Shown here piece after piece: positions 10,606 to 21,504 of a stretch of 64,000 bases of DNA (positions are counted from its first letter, which is position 1; every line of letters starts with the position of its first letter). This DNA comes from Halocafeteria seosinensis (taxonomy: Eukaryota > Sar > Bigyra > Bicosoecida), in the NCBI GenBank assembly GCA_001687465.1, contig LVLI01000321.1, positions 1 to 64,000 of the forward strand, read 5' to 3'. Below the pieces are notes generated by a model. The model saw only the letters and a program-made list of their open reading frames with translations. It ran no database searches and was not told where the DNA came from. Made by a program: the position numbers and the translations under genes.

Positions 10606-13100
10606 ATGTCTATAAATCGCAATACGGAATCGGAGCCAGCACCTCCGTCCAATGAGAATACCAACAAGGTGGTAAATTACCTGACGGCTTCATCGTGGAC
10701 AACAGATGGGGCTGCTCCGGACGCCGGGATGAGATGGCGGGGAGCTCAAGCAGGAGGAGGAGGTGCTCGTGATGGCGGTGGCCATGGGGATGATGACTCC
10801 ACAGAGAATGTAGAGAGGGTGTTACTGAATGGAGTGGCTGTAGAAGAGAGAGCTCCGAAAAAACTAATTAGTAATTTCGACGATGTTGTAGATTTGCTCG
10901 CCTGGTACTTCCGCATTGACTGGAGAGACTTGCCTATACTGACATGGGGCAAGAAAGTGACTACTCAAGTTGCGCTGCAAGATCTTCTTGCTGGATTATC
11001 AGTTACAACGTTACTTATACCGCAGGCCTTAGCATGTACGTGAGGATAGTTGTCAATACTGCGTTGAAGTTCATTGTTTGTAGGGACACGCATTCGACCT
11101 GACTCATTGCAGATGCGAAACTCACCGGAGTCAAGAATGTGCTCATGGGTTGGTATGCTTCTACTCTACCACTTCTTATATACGCACTGTTAGGCTCATC
11201 CTCTCAACTATCAGTTGGACCCACTGGTCCTGTTTCTATCTTGATCAAGACTCTAAGCAACGAACAAGGATCAGAGAAAGAAGAAACGATCATTGCCTTA
11301 ACATTTTTATCAGGATGCGTCCAGCTACTTCTTTCGTTGCTGGGTTTTGGTTTTGTCGCTAATCTTCTTTCTTCGCCTGTAATGAGTGGTTATGCCTCAG
11401 CTGCTGGTCTTATTATTGCTGCCTCTCAGCTCGGAGACTTCTTCGCGGAACCGGGTAAGTGGTGTTCATTGGTATGGAGTTTCCCTTGCTTACTTAGGTG
11501 GGACACATATGATCTTTTTGCAGTCGGAAGGGGAAAGTATTTCAGTGATATTGGGGACTTCTTCTCCCATGGAAAACATATACAGTGGAATGTCGCCGTG
11601 ATTGGGCTAGTGTCACTAGCCATTCTATTGGCTGTGAAATTTGTTAGTATACGAGGGAAAAAGGTACCACGCTGGGTGCCAACGCAATTGCTACTCGTCA
11701 TCGCCGCCACTGTAATGTCCATAGCATCAGGATACCCGGACAAAAAGTTTACGGTGGAACACTCTTTAGAGAGCGGCGGCAGTAATGGTGGCTTTACGTT
11801 TCATGTACCCGACTTCGGCCTGATGAAAAATATGCTACCTCAATCTTTTATCCTCGGTCTCATTGCATACGTCTGCTCGATGTCACTGGCCGTCGTTTTT
11901 GGGAAAGATGTTGGTGAGAGCATCAACCCGAATATCGAATTGCTCGCTGGTGGAGCGGGATGTGTAGCCACAAGTTTCTTTAAAGGGTTCACCAGCAGCG
12001 GATCCTTTTCTCGGACCGCCATGAATAGCGAGCTTAAAGCTCAAACTCCTCTTGCGGGCCTTTTTAGTGGAATGCTTATGCTTATTGTTGTCCTCGTGAA
12101 ACCGATTGAACAGTTTATTAAATACTTGCCGAATGCAGTTCTGGCTGCAATGATTATTGCCAGTGTCATAAGTTTGCTGAAATATAAAGACGCTATAAAG
12201 CTTTGGAAAGCGAACAAAATTGACTTTCTACAGATGTTTGCGACATTTTGGCTGACGCTTTATTTTGGCGTGGCGGATGGTATCTTATATTCGGTTCTAG
12301 CGGCGCTAATTGTGCTACTTCTCAAGTCGTTCTGGCCCGACGTTGTGGAACTTGGGAGGTTTCCCGGTACAGATGTTTTTGTCGACACGAGCCGTTTTCC
12401 ACAGGCGGAAGTAATGGAGGGCATTCTTGTCATCCGAGTGGAAGGACCACTACACTTTGCGAATGTAGCAATTTTGGTTAACAAACTTAATCACATTTTT
12501 TCGGAAGCAACGAAAAACAAAGCTGTATTGCAAAGGACTGACAGTGCAGGAGATCTGGGTGCATATGCTCAATTGGAAGATGATCACATGCACCGTTACA
12601 AGGCGAAACTCTTATCAAATGGACACGAGTCGGAAAGGGCGCAAGGTCCTTTCCGACGGCTTACGTCCCAGGATGCTGAGGATTTTATCGAACAAAACGT
12701 TGGGACGGGGGCAAAGGGACAACCGCTCAGCGGCATGCCAATAGACGAGAAGCATGCCTATGAAAAGCTTTTTGCTGTTATATTGGATGGAAGTCGTATT
12801 TCGGATATTGATTCTCACGCGGCGATGGAACTTCATGATACTATTCAAACGATTCACAAATCACCTAACGGCTTTGTAGTCCTTCTGGCTAGTTTCAGTA
12901 TTCCCGAACGTCAGCTGTTCCGATCATTGGAGCTCGAAGGGATGTACTCCAACTTAGCATATCTGAATGTGCTCACTGCAGTTGACGCTGCGCTTAAATC
13001 TCAGCAAGAGGCTGAAAATTCGGGACCTTTTGATGAACGTACCGATGACGAATTGATGAAGACACATGGGTCTGCTACAGTATTGCACAATCTTGTTTGA
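10606..13100 (+). CDS. SulP/SLC26-family anion (sulfate) transporter with STAS domain
   Basis: Exons are 10606-11035 and 11113-13100. A further 69-bp GT-AG segment at 11455-11523 is probably a third intron whose length is a multiple of three, so the frame stays open either way (805 or 782 residues). The first join restores LAYAKLTGV, the SulP signature segment. The body has the usual multi-helix core with GPTGPVSILIKTL and GESINPNIELLAGG. The C-terminus is a STAS domain (ILVIRVEGPLHFANVA, VILDGSRISDIDSHA). The start is the ATG at 10606, because the upstream in-frame codon is GTG. Such proteins import sulfate or exchange anions at the plasma membrane. Substrate is not determined here. Confidence 0.93.
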
Positions 13101-13942
13101 GCGACCACATCTAGATATTCAATGACAACATCATTAGGAAGTCACTCTTGCATCTCGTCAGGTTTTTACTATTTCTACATCGCTCAGGTCAAGGAGACCC
13201 TCTAAATTAGAGGCTCTAATAGAATGAGTCGCGTTCTGGTGTTGTGAAGATAGCATTCCACGAAGTTCACGGACTGAATTACGGGCTGACGGAATTTACG
13301 GTGTGTTGTCTCTGAGTGGTTACACTCTTACATAGTATTTGATTCAGACAGTAATGATTCACAAATTGATCGACGTGGGGAAGCATCATTACCACGATGC
13401 GGCTTCGGTTCATGTTGAGCGGCACTGCGATTTCCGAGTAGGAGAATCGTAGCCATTCGTCCGCGCTACCATCGATCTTCAACCTTCCACGTCGCTACTT
13501 TACGAGCCGACAAAGTCTCAGCGGGTGAAACTCCCGTCAGCTTTGTCTAGCCCTGGCCCGTGCAGGTAGGAATGATCAGCACATTCATCTCGACGGATCC
13601 TATCACTCAATTCCTATTAGCTGAACCTGACATCGTTGACGCAGGTATAGCGCCACCCCCGGGACATGCTCGTCAGCGGCAATTGAATTTCTTTATGGCA
13701 AGATACTCAAGACGAGATAGTGGGTACTCAGACGCCCCTAGACGTGTACAGGTATGGTTGTCGGATAGATGACTGTGTACCTGCTCAAAGTTTCCGAATA
13801 AAGTACTCAAAGTATGGTGCAGGCGCAACCCACTGCTGCTATTTCCAACCAGCATTTCTGGCCGTGAACACACCCGGCGCACTGGATGATAAGTGGACCG
13901 AAATATCCCGGATAGCTTATTATTTCACTTTCCGCGGTTTCA
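13101..13942. other. Intergenic with a partial duplicate of the next gene
   Basis: No intact gene is seen. A segment at about 13540-13636 resembles 14130-14230 of the following gene (see the separate pseudogene entry). The rest holds short ORFs with no recognisable domain. Confidence 0.5.
13560..13640 (+). pseudogene. Partial duplicate of the SUMO-like/2OG gene
   Basis: The translation GMISTFISTDPITQFLLAEP matches GMISTF..DPLTQLLLAEPD of the downstream gene, and the DNA matches over about 70 bp (13566-13636 against 14160-14230). The similarity stops just after the shared gaacctgac. No dioxygenase core follows, so this is a truncated copy. Confidence 0.65.
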
Positions 13943-14900
13943 ATGCGCCTTCGCATCGTTGACTCTGCCGGTGAAACCACTGGTATGGTTGTAGACGAGT
14001 CAGCAAGTCTCGGCGCCATCCTGCGTGCGTATGCCTCGAGACGTGGCTTGACACCCGATCAATTTAGAATGTTCTTCCAGGCTTCTCCTGTCGAATTGGT
14101 TTACACCCCCGCTCAGTATGGAAGACGGAGATGCAGTCCAGCTGCTTCCGGCCCAGTGGGGAATGATCAGTACATTCACCCAGGCGGACCGAACGGATCC
14201 TCTCACTCAACTCCTACTAGCTGAACCTGACAAACGACAAATAACACCAAGGATGTTGGACCGCTTGCGACAACTGGCTGAAGAAAAAGGGGCTTTCCCG
14301 GATCCACACTATACGTATGAACTGGACAACCGAGTTCTTCGTTCCAACCATTTACAACTGATTTCAGAATTTGTGGACTACGTCTGGGACACCAATCATA
14401 CAAAAAACCAAGTGGACATGCGAATGGTCATTTCGGACGATTTATTCTACTCCTTGATGCAGTACTTAGAAACGCGGTGCAGGGCGCAACAGCTTCTGCA
14501 GGATCTGACAGAGCTACATTCTGGATATTCGCGCTGGCGCAACTCAAAAATAGTATTTCGAAGGACTGAGGGACCCACCGATGCCTGTATAGGCTTTCAC
14601 TGCGATGGAGATTACGCAAGTACCACCTGCCAAATTGCATTGAATTCGGATTCTGAATACTATGGCGGGGNGCTTTGTTTCTTCATGAAAGACGGTCTAC
14701 ATTTTCCGCGGCGTCCGCAAGGGTGTATGACGAAGCATACGCGAACAATCCTACATGCTGTTACGGCTCTACATCGTGGTGTTCGCAAGAGTCTCTTCCT
14801 AGTGGATAAATCGAACGGTCTTGGAGAGGGTGGGGTTCATCATGTACAAGTATCAGCAGTTGAAGGCTTCTTGAAACGCAAAATGCTTTCAGAATTGTAG
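13943..14900 (+). pseudogene. SUMO-like domain plus 2OG-Fe(II) dioxygenase, frame broken
   Basis: The first part (ATG at 13943) encodes a ubiquitin/SUMO-like fold: LRIVDSAGETTGMVV, LRAYASRRGLTPDQFRMFF, then TPAQYG. The expected continuation MEDGDAVQLLP, typical of SUMO-like proteins, is present but in another frame starting at 14118. About 5 bases, or one frame, have been lost in TATGGAAGAC. The second part (to 14900) is a prolyl-4-hydroxylase-like dioxygenase: iron ligands in FHCDGD (near 14595) and ILHAVTALH, followed by GVRKSLF, whose arginine would bind 2-oxoglutarate. An N base at 14671 lies in this core. It may be a true gene spoilt by an assembly error, or a recent pseudogene. The substrate is unknown. 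Confidence 0.7.
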
Positions 14901-15511
14901 AAAGTAGTGTGGTATGCTTGGTACTCATGTAGGTATGCAAAAGCGCGATCTAGCGAAAATTCCAAAGTGTACCAGTTAATAATCTTACAACCGTTAGTTG
15001 ATTCTTAATAATAGCTATGAGTCTCTTACGTGTACGCTCCTTCGCATACCTCCCCCATGCAACTCTACAAACACGGTGGTCTATACGTGGTGTGTATTCA
15101 ACTTTAGCTATAGTAAGTGGCCGTTAGTCGAGACTACGCCTCTCCTCATACACTGTATTGGGCGTTACTAAATGCAACCACTTGCGCAACATCCTACAAT
15201 TAGTCGAAAGTTGTGCAACGACTCAATGACAGACTGACTCAGTCAATGCGTAGTAACTTCAACTTCAACTTCGTCGGTTCGTATGTGACACTACCTTAGT
15301 TTTCCCGGGTATACAGTAGTTGTGGTGCATAGCTTGACTTTTTCATGTGTACATGAACAGGGAACAAATCGTTTTTGATTGTGGCTGCGCTGTGCCAAAG
15401 TCTGCAGGGGGGAAAAGACGCGTCTAAAGCGATCGGCGCTGGCATCATCGCCTACAAGGGCTTAGAGAAAGTAGAAATCCACGCATAGTCCAATCGACTC
15501 AGACCTAAGAC
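14901..15511. other. Intergenic, no gene seen
   Basis: This is the 3' flank of the dioxygenase gene and the 5' flank of the IPI1-like gene. I see only a short triplet-rich run (aacttcaacttcaacttcg near 15257) and no RNA gene or domain. Confidence 0.5.
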
Positions 15512-18500
15512 ATGGTGCGCACGCGGGGAAAAAGGAGGAATATCTCCAAAAACAATGATTTCAAGCATCGAAAAGCCAAAGTGGGAAGGAAACTTCAACG
15601 TGCTAACCTGACCGATACCACCTTTCAGGCTGCTTCGCTCAGGCTACCGACACAGAGAGGGATACACGAGCCTCATACGGACGAAGGGAAGTATAAGCAT
15701 GCCTCTGCTGCTGATAAAAGCTCCAATCCTCAGGGACAAGAAGATGAAGCCAGTGTTGAAAGTGGTGACTGGAGCAAAGAGGACGACGAAGACGAACACT
15801 ATAGCATTCACCACTACATGTCGCTTTGCCACCATCATAATATCCGTGCCCGGAAGGAAGCAGTAAGAACCTTGTCCATTAGGTTGAAGAAACATCCAAA
15901 GTGGATTAAAGAGAACTTGGCAGTGTTGATCGATACAAATGTCAAACTTATCGTGGACGTTGCTCCTGGTGTGCGGAGGAAAGCCCTCGGTTTGTTTTAT
16001 ATACTGCTCAAGAATGTTTCCGCTCAGGATATGCAAGCTTTTCTCCCCTTAATACTGGTGCATCTGAAAGCAGCATTATGCAAGGTTCAAGCAGATATTC
16101 GCCTAGATTCCTTAGCCTTCGTAATTGTGTTGTTATCTCTATTCCCAGACCTGGTGACACAATACTGCAGAGACCTGGTGGGAGTATTGTTACAGCTTGT
16201 ATCTTCAGAACAGTTGACTGTAGTGTCGCGATCACTAGTAACCAAGGTTTTGCCTGCAGGGTTGGGAATAGGCCAACCGAAGCAAGTGAGTCGGAGCACT
16301 AGTAGAGCTTCGGACTTGCTGAAGCCTTTGTCCGGTCGAGCTCTTGCAGAGATGATGGAAAGCGTGTACGCAAACAATAGCCAGAGGAAAAGCTTAACTT
16401 CTTTGGAAACTCGGGTCGCGATTGTATGGGTGCTGGGGCAGTTGCTTAGCGTATCTAATAGCCAGAGATCGGATCCTCTCTTTGCTGACGGAGAGAAGAA
16501 TGTAGCTGAGTGTGATATCTTTTCATCACTAAATGTTGTTGGTAAACCTTCTGCTATATGTTTTACGCTCAATTCCTACTCTTCAATTCAGGGGAATGAA
16601 TCCAGGGTGGGTCTTTCAAACTGGAAAAGTGATGATTACTCCGAGGGCCAAGGACTCAGAACGTCTGATGACACACCTATTCTAAAAGGATATAAATCGC
16701 TGTTGGCCGTCTGGCAGGAATGCTCTCCAACGGAAGCTCATAGCCACGACGCGTCGACCCTCAAGAGGATGAAGCTTGTCATCGACGTTTTGCAGTTGCT
16801 TCTGAGCAGTTTCTCCATGGGAATGGATGACAAGGGCAGCACTGGCGTGCCAGATGTCAGGAACATGAGTGCCAAGAGGATTATCAGGCTTGCGAGTAAG
16901 GAAATGGATTTGCCTACCCCGTTGGAACTACTGAGACGCGGCACAAAGCAAAGCTCCACGGGTGGAAAGCGGTATCATCAGCGCTTAGAGACAAGTACTG
17001 TACCTTTCGAGCCTGAGGATGGGGGTGGTACAATAGAAGAGCAGGAGGACGATGGAACAACCGACACTTCAGGGAACAATCCCCTGTCCACCGAAATACT
17101 ACAGCAGTTGCGCAATTCGGTGCTGAGTATCTTCCCTTGTCAAAGTTCTGCTATAGAGGGACGGCAGAAGCGGCGGAGCAGAGACACCCAGTTGGAAGAG
17201 GTGGACCCCTGGAATGAAGTAAATTTATCCATAACGAGACTATTCTCTCTGTTCTTGCCTTCCGTGGAAGTACAGATATACGATCATCCGGAAAATGAAA
17301 GTATCCCCGAGAAGCAGGAAGTACGAGAACAGTTTCTTGAATGGGAGGAAGAGACTGCTCTCCGCCAAGTTATGACTGAGCAGCAACAGGCGCTTTTGAA
17401 CGGCTCGGCGACTAACGAGGAGCAGCTAGATATGTCTGCTGCGGCTGGTGTTGTTGTGGGGTATGGGAAGGGATCGAGAGATGTTACTTCAGTTCTAAGC
17501 GAAAAACAGAAGAAATTGCTTGAACGTGCTCGAAGGGCCGCATTTGAGCGCGCGGATATGGTAGCAGGTTGGTATGTCTCAAAGCTCAAGAAACGCCGAA
17601 AGCATATGCGTGGTAAACTTGAATGGGTCCCTCAAATCACGGAGTATTTATCAGCTTGCCTATACGGTCTTGCCGTTGGAAAGGCAATACCACATGACGT
17701 TCGCTCCGCGATGGATAACAAAGAGTATGAAAACTTTGATACGAATGCCATGCCGAATGCTGCAAGTGCGAAAACTCGTCAGAAGGTGAGAACACCTCCT
17801 ACATTAGTTGAGAGTGTGAGAGAATATGTGCCTCACGCTGCGCAAGACAGCATTCGCCACCTACTGGCCCTTACGGGGGAATTATTTAAGATTTCTTCGC
17901 TACACAACGACAGCAGAAGACATCTTACCCAACTTGTTTCTGCCCTTTTCAGGCGTCATTTGTACAAGCCTTGCCCGCAGGATCGTCAAAGTGCTGAAAA
18001 TAAAATTATACCCAGTGAAATAGCAAGAAACTGGATTCAACAGCTACCTCGGACTCTGTGGCAAATTGGATCTAGCGATCTTCTTGTGTCTCTAGAAATA
18101 ATAAAGATATTGGAGTCGATTCCTTTCTATCATTTGAATCACGATGAGGATGGTTCTTTTTATGATGGGGTACTCCGGCGCTGCACGCCAGTTCTCTACG
18201 CGATGACCTCAAGAGGAGGTCCAAGGGAGAAGCAGAAGGATGTCTTCGGACCTTTTATCTCATGGCCTCACCGAATGCAGCGCCGATTCCTTTGTTGCAT
18301 ATTTAACACTTCAAGGTTCAACAGCTCCATGCTAAGAGGCTTGAGGATGATGTGTTACAGTAAGCACGTATCTGAGGAGATAGTACGTTCTATTATATGT
18401 CAAATTAGTAGGAGACTCAGTGACAACGGGTGTTCTAGCCAACAGGACTCTGTGGAAGCAAAAAACGATACATGGTTGCTCGGAAACTTTTTGCTCAAAC

Positions 18501-19465
18501 TTTTCTTTGGTTGTAATGTCGACTTTGACCATGACGGCGTCATTTCCACAGTTCCTTTAGACAGTAATCAGGCTATGGGTACAGAGAGCGAAGATAAAGA
18601 GTCGGAGATGCGTGTTTCTAGTGGAGTAATTGGTCCCAACGAAGAATCGCGTTTCTATACTATTATGAGCTCGATTGCGAAGCAGGTTTCCGTTTTGGAT
18701 GGCGCTTGGTTGGTGGATATTCTCTTAAGGGCACACTGCTCAGTTAAAAGCAGTGGTTGGAAAGTTATGGAGGACACTAGGGACGGAAGGCGACGGTATG
18801 ATACGGCAACTGTGGGAATTTATTGGATATGTTTGAGAACATTACTGTCTAGGGAACAAGATGTACGGTGTGTGAATGACCAAATATTGAACTGTTTAGC
18901 AGAAGGCACGAATCACTCGTCAGACTCCCGTACACGTATAGCGCGGTTTCTTGCCAATGAGGTCTCAATGTCACTGGCTCGGTTGAGTACTGAAGAAGGC
19001 ATATCTTTAAAGCTATCCGTGGACAACTGGTGTGCTGCAGATAGACTTGCAATGAGGTCTTTTGATCCACTATTTTATTCTTCATCGAGGAAGAAATCTT
19101 ACTTAACTGATTTAATTGGTGAGATCCTAGAACTGTCCCCTGCTATGTTGCTCGCACTGCTAAAGACAATTGGGACCGCACTGAGTGACTCTGGTGTTAA
19201 CGATCTACCATTAGCAACCGCGTTACACTCTCTAGCTGCTGTGATGCGCTCTTCGTACCTCCATGAGCTTAGAACAACAGTTGCAGTAACACAGCACCAG
19301 GAGGCCTCGCTACACACTCTCAAAGAGGAGTGGGAGCGTGCCCTTGAGGCTGCTGTAAACGGATTATCAGATACTAACAAGAGTCAACATTTGGACTTGA
19401 TTGAAGAAATCGAGGCTATAGCCAAAAACTATGGGCTAGAAGCGGGTGTCGAACGTACTCGCTAA
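15512..19465 (+). CDS. IPI1: IPI1/TEX10-like pre-60S ribosome biogenesis factor
   Basis: This is a single 1317-residue exon. The N-terminus matches the family: DFKHRKAKVGRKL, then TDTTFQAASLRLPTQ. It is followed by armadillo/HEAT-like helices (YMSLCHHHNIRARKEAVRTL, RRKALGLFYILL, FLPLILVHLKAALC, LVGVLLQLVSSEQL), corresponding to the conserved IPI1/TEX10 N-terminal domain. IPI1/TEX10 works with IPI3/WDR18 and the RIX1/PELP1 subunit in the Rix1 complex, which helps remodel pre-60S particles and process ITS2 in the nucleolus and nucleoplasm. The protein is much longer than yeast IPI1 and somewhat longer than animal TEX10. The C-terminal 900 residues are helical but I recognise no domain in them. 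Confidence 0.85.
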   Translation: MVRTRGKRRNISKNNDFKHRKAKVGRKLQRANLTDTTFQAASLRLPTQRGIHEPHTDEGKYKHASAADKSSNPQGQEDEASVESGDWSKEDDEDEHYSIHHYMSLCHHHNIRARKEAVRTLSIRLKKHPKWIKENLAVLIDTNVKLIVDVAPGVRRKALGLFYILLKNVSAQDMQAFLPLILVHLKAALCKVQADIRLDSLAFVIVLLSLFPDLVTQYCRDLVGVLLQLVSSEQLTVVSRSLVTKVLPAGLGIGQPKQVSRSTSRASDLLKPLSGRALAEMMESVYANNSQRKSLTSLETRVAIVWVLGQLLSVSNSQRSDPLFADGEKNVAECDIFSSLNVVGKPSAICFTLNSYSSIQGNESRVGLSNWKSDDYSEGQGLRTSDDTPILKGYKSLLAVWQECSPTEAHSHDASTLKRMKLVIDVLQLLLSSFSMGMDDKGSTGVPDVRNMSAKRIIRLASKEMDLPTPLELLRRGTKQSSTGGKRYHQRLETSTVPFEPEDGGGTIEEQEDDGTTDTSGNNPLSTEILQQLRNSVLSIFPCQSSAIEGRQKRRSRDTQLEEVDPWNEVNLSITRLFSLFLPSVEVQIYDHPENESIPEKQEVREQFLEWEEETALRQVMTEQQQALLNGSATNEEQLDMSAAAGVVVGYGKGSRDVTSVLSEKQKKLLERARRAAFERADMVAGWYVSKLKKRRKHMRGKLEWVPQITEYLSACLYGLAVGKAIPHDVRSAMDNKEYENFDTNAMPNAASAKTRQKVRTPPTLVESVREYVPHAAQDSIRHLLALTGELFKISSLHNDSRRHLTQLVSALFRRHLYKPCPQDRQSAENKIIPSEIARNWIQQLPRTLWQIGSSDLLVSLEIIKILESIPFYHLNHDEDGSFYDGVLRRCTPVLYAMTSRGGPREKQKDVFGPFISWPHRMQRRFLCCIFNTSRFNSSMLRGLRMMCYSKHVSEEIVRSIICQISRRLSDNGCSSQQDSVEAKNDTWLLGNFLLKLFFGCNVDFDHDGVISTVPLDSNQAMGTESEDKESEMRVSSGVIGPNEESRFYTIMSSIAKQVSVLDGAWLVDILLRAHCSVKSSGWKVMEDTRDGRRRYDTATVGIYWICLRTLLSREQDVRCVNDQILNCLAEGTNHSSDSRTRIARFLANEVSMSLARLSTEEGISLKLSVDNWCAADRLAMRSFDPLFYSSSRKKSYLTDLIGEILELSPAMLLALLKTIGTALSDSGVNDLPLATALHSLAAVMRSSYLHELRTTVAVTQHQEASLHTLKEEWERALEAAVNGLSDTNKSQHLDLIEEIEAIAKNYGLEAGVERTR

Positions 19466-19652
19466 CTACTAGGGCGTGTTCCATTTCCGAACTGTAGTGA
19501 TACGGAATGAACTACGTCATCTGACATTATTAATTCCAATAGCGGCAAGACCTCTCACATGTATCATCCTTCAGTTGCGTAGGGATCATTGGGCACGCTA
19601 TGCTATTGTGCCAGGAAATCTGCTCAGTTTCCATGTCCCTAACGGCAACTCA

Positions 19653-20804
19653 CTATTCTTGATCATCACATTGCTTGTTTTGCTCTGCTTCACGTATCAT
19701 CGAAGTTAGATGCTCCACCCTAAGAGCACGTTCAACTTGAGATTGCCGTTGGCCTGAAGAGGCTCCATTAGGATGTTTGTCTTTTTGATACGATGGCGGT
19801 CTCGGTATTGATCGAGTGGCATTCGTTTGTGCTTGGGTGCCGTGATTCTGACTCTGGTCCCCCTCTTGTCCCCTTTCCCGTTGGTCCTCCTGCTCATCTT
19901 CTTCCTCTTCCTCGTCTTCCTCCTCCTCACTCTCCAGCACATCGTCCGACTCTTCTGTATCATCTGAGTCTCGTGAATACTCCGGAACCTCTAAAGTAAT
20001 GTTGTGGCGTTCCTCGGCCCGTCTAATGGCCTCTCGAAGCGAGTCGTTTTCTCGTCTTAGTCGGTTTCGACTACTAGCTAAGGAAGTTTTCTTACGCTTA
20101 GCGTAAGTAAGTTTATCCTTCGATTTCCTGAGTTCATTTTGTATGTCCTCCATTCTTTGTTGTGTGTCCGCCAACGTCGAACGGAGCGCCTCAATCTGTT
20201 GTGATCCCGCAAGCGCATTGCCATAGGTGATAAACCGACAATTCTCCAGCGCCTGGTACCATCGATCTTGATCTTTACTAGTTTCAGCCGACAAGACCAG
20301 TGACTTCCCTCCAAAAGAAGGGTGCGTAATTTCGATCCCGAACCGCATATTCCGTTTGGGGCCCTCTCGACATGTATCCACCGAGCAAGAATCCAGCGGT
20401 AGGACGCCTTTGGGATGAAAATCAAAGTAGATCATCGGTCTGTCCCGTGCATCATAATAAAGGAGCATTCCATCCTTCTGTCACCGGAAAGAGACAAGAG
20501 GCACACATGATACATAGAAGAGAAAGCACAGTCTAGCTCATATACACCGTCATACCAGTACGAAATAGCGTCTTTTCCAGCTTCGTTTCCCACTGATGGC
20601 TTTCTTGTACAGGTGTCCAGTCATTTGCTTCTCCACGACAAGGTCTGAAGCTTCCCCATCGTGCGCCATCTCGGCAAAACTCTTTCCAGAGGCTGGTTCG
20701 CACATGCTTTCGGTGAAAAAGGAGGCTCGATCGCCTCCCGAGCCCGAGCCAAAGAGGCCATCCAAGGCCCTGGACTCTTTACGCAGAATATCCGTGTCTG
20801 CCAT
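19653..20804 (-). CDS. PH-domain protein with coiled coil and acidic tail
   Basis: Two exons, 20556-20804 and 19653-20477, give 357 residues starting at MADTDILRKE. Residues about 66-165 form a pleckstrin-homology domain: GHLYKKAISGKRSWKRRYFV, then LLYYDARDRP, and the final helix with the invariant tryptophan (DRWYQALENC). A coiled coil follows (EALRSTLADTQQRMEDIQNE), then a run of about 30 acidic residues and a polar C-terminus. The intron falls between the third strand and the next (FVL to KDG). PH domains bind phosphoinositides or protein partners at membranes. No catalytic domain is present, so a scaffold or adaptor role is inferred. Confidence 0.85.
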
Positions 20805-21504
20805 TATGCGCGCACCCAACAAGGCAAGCAGCGAAAATGAGACATGATATGACAAACAAGCATTAAACGGATATAATGCATCAATACGGGCTGAATAGAG
20901 GAATACAATACGCTCCTTCAATGTGCCTGCCAGTGCGGAGACAGTGTGCTGGAAGTACAGGTGTGTGCTGAGTGCTCTGCTGCTGGAGGGGTACATACGT
21001 ATGGTTGTACAAACATGCCTCCTTCCCGGTCTTGGCGACAAAAAAATCAGGGCAATGAGCTCGCGTTGGGTTTTCCACTGAAAATAGTACCTTGGTGCCA
21101 CGGTTCAAGCCTGCCAGGTCTACAGGAAGCAAGGAAGTCTTGTGCTGCGTGTACAGGCATGGGGAAGTGCAAGTGGAAGTCCAAGAAGTCCACGGACTTC
21201 CGGGTACTACACATTCATTGTTGGTCGGGTGGACCCACAACAATGTCCGTAAGCCCATGGCATTCATGCACTCTTACTCCTTCGTCTTGGTTGCCTTAAT
21301 AACATAGACGAACGCCATCCTTCCACTTGTGAATCTCAGGAGCGTAAATTTTTTCTTGGGAGGCTATTTGAGGGGGAAACTTATGTTTGAAAATGGGTTT
21401 GATTGGTTCAAGTGCTTCTCTTGCTTTCTTCAGTCGACAGTTTTGTGTGCTCTCAATCTAGTGGGTTATCGGGGGCCTCGTATCGTATACGTAAAGCAAT
21501 AAGG
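20805..21504. other. Intergenic between divergent genes
   Basis: This is the shared 5' region of the PH protein (-) and the polytopic membrane protein (+). ORFs of up to 128 codons exist on both strands but show no domain. An upstream exon of the membrane-protein gene could lie near 21383-21433, where an ATG is followed by an AG acceptor-like site. Confidence 0.4.
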
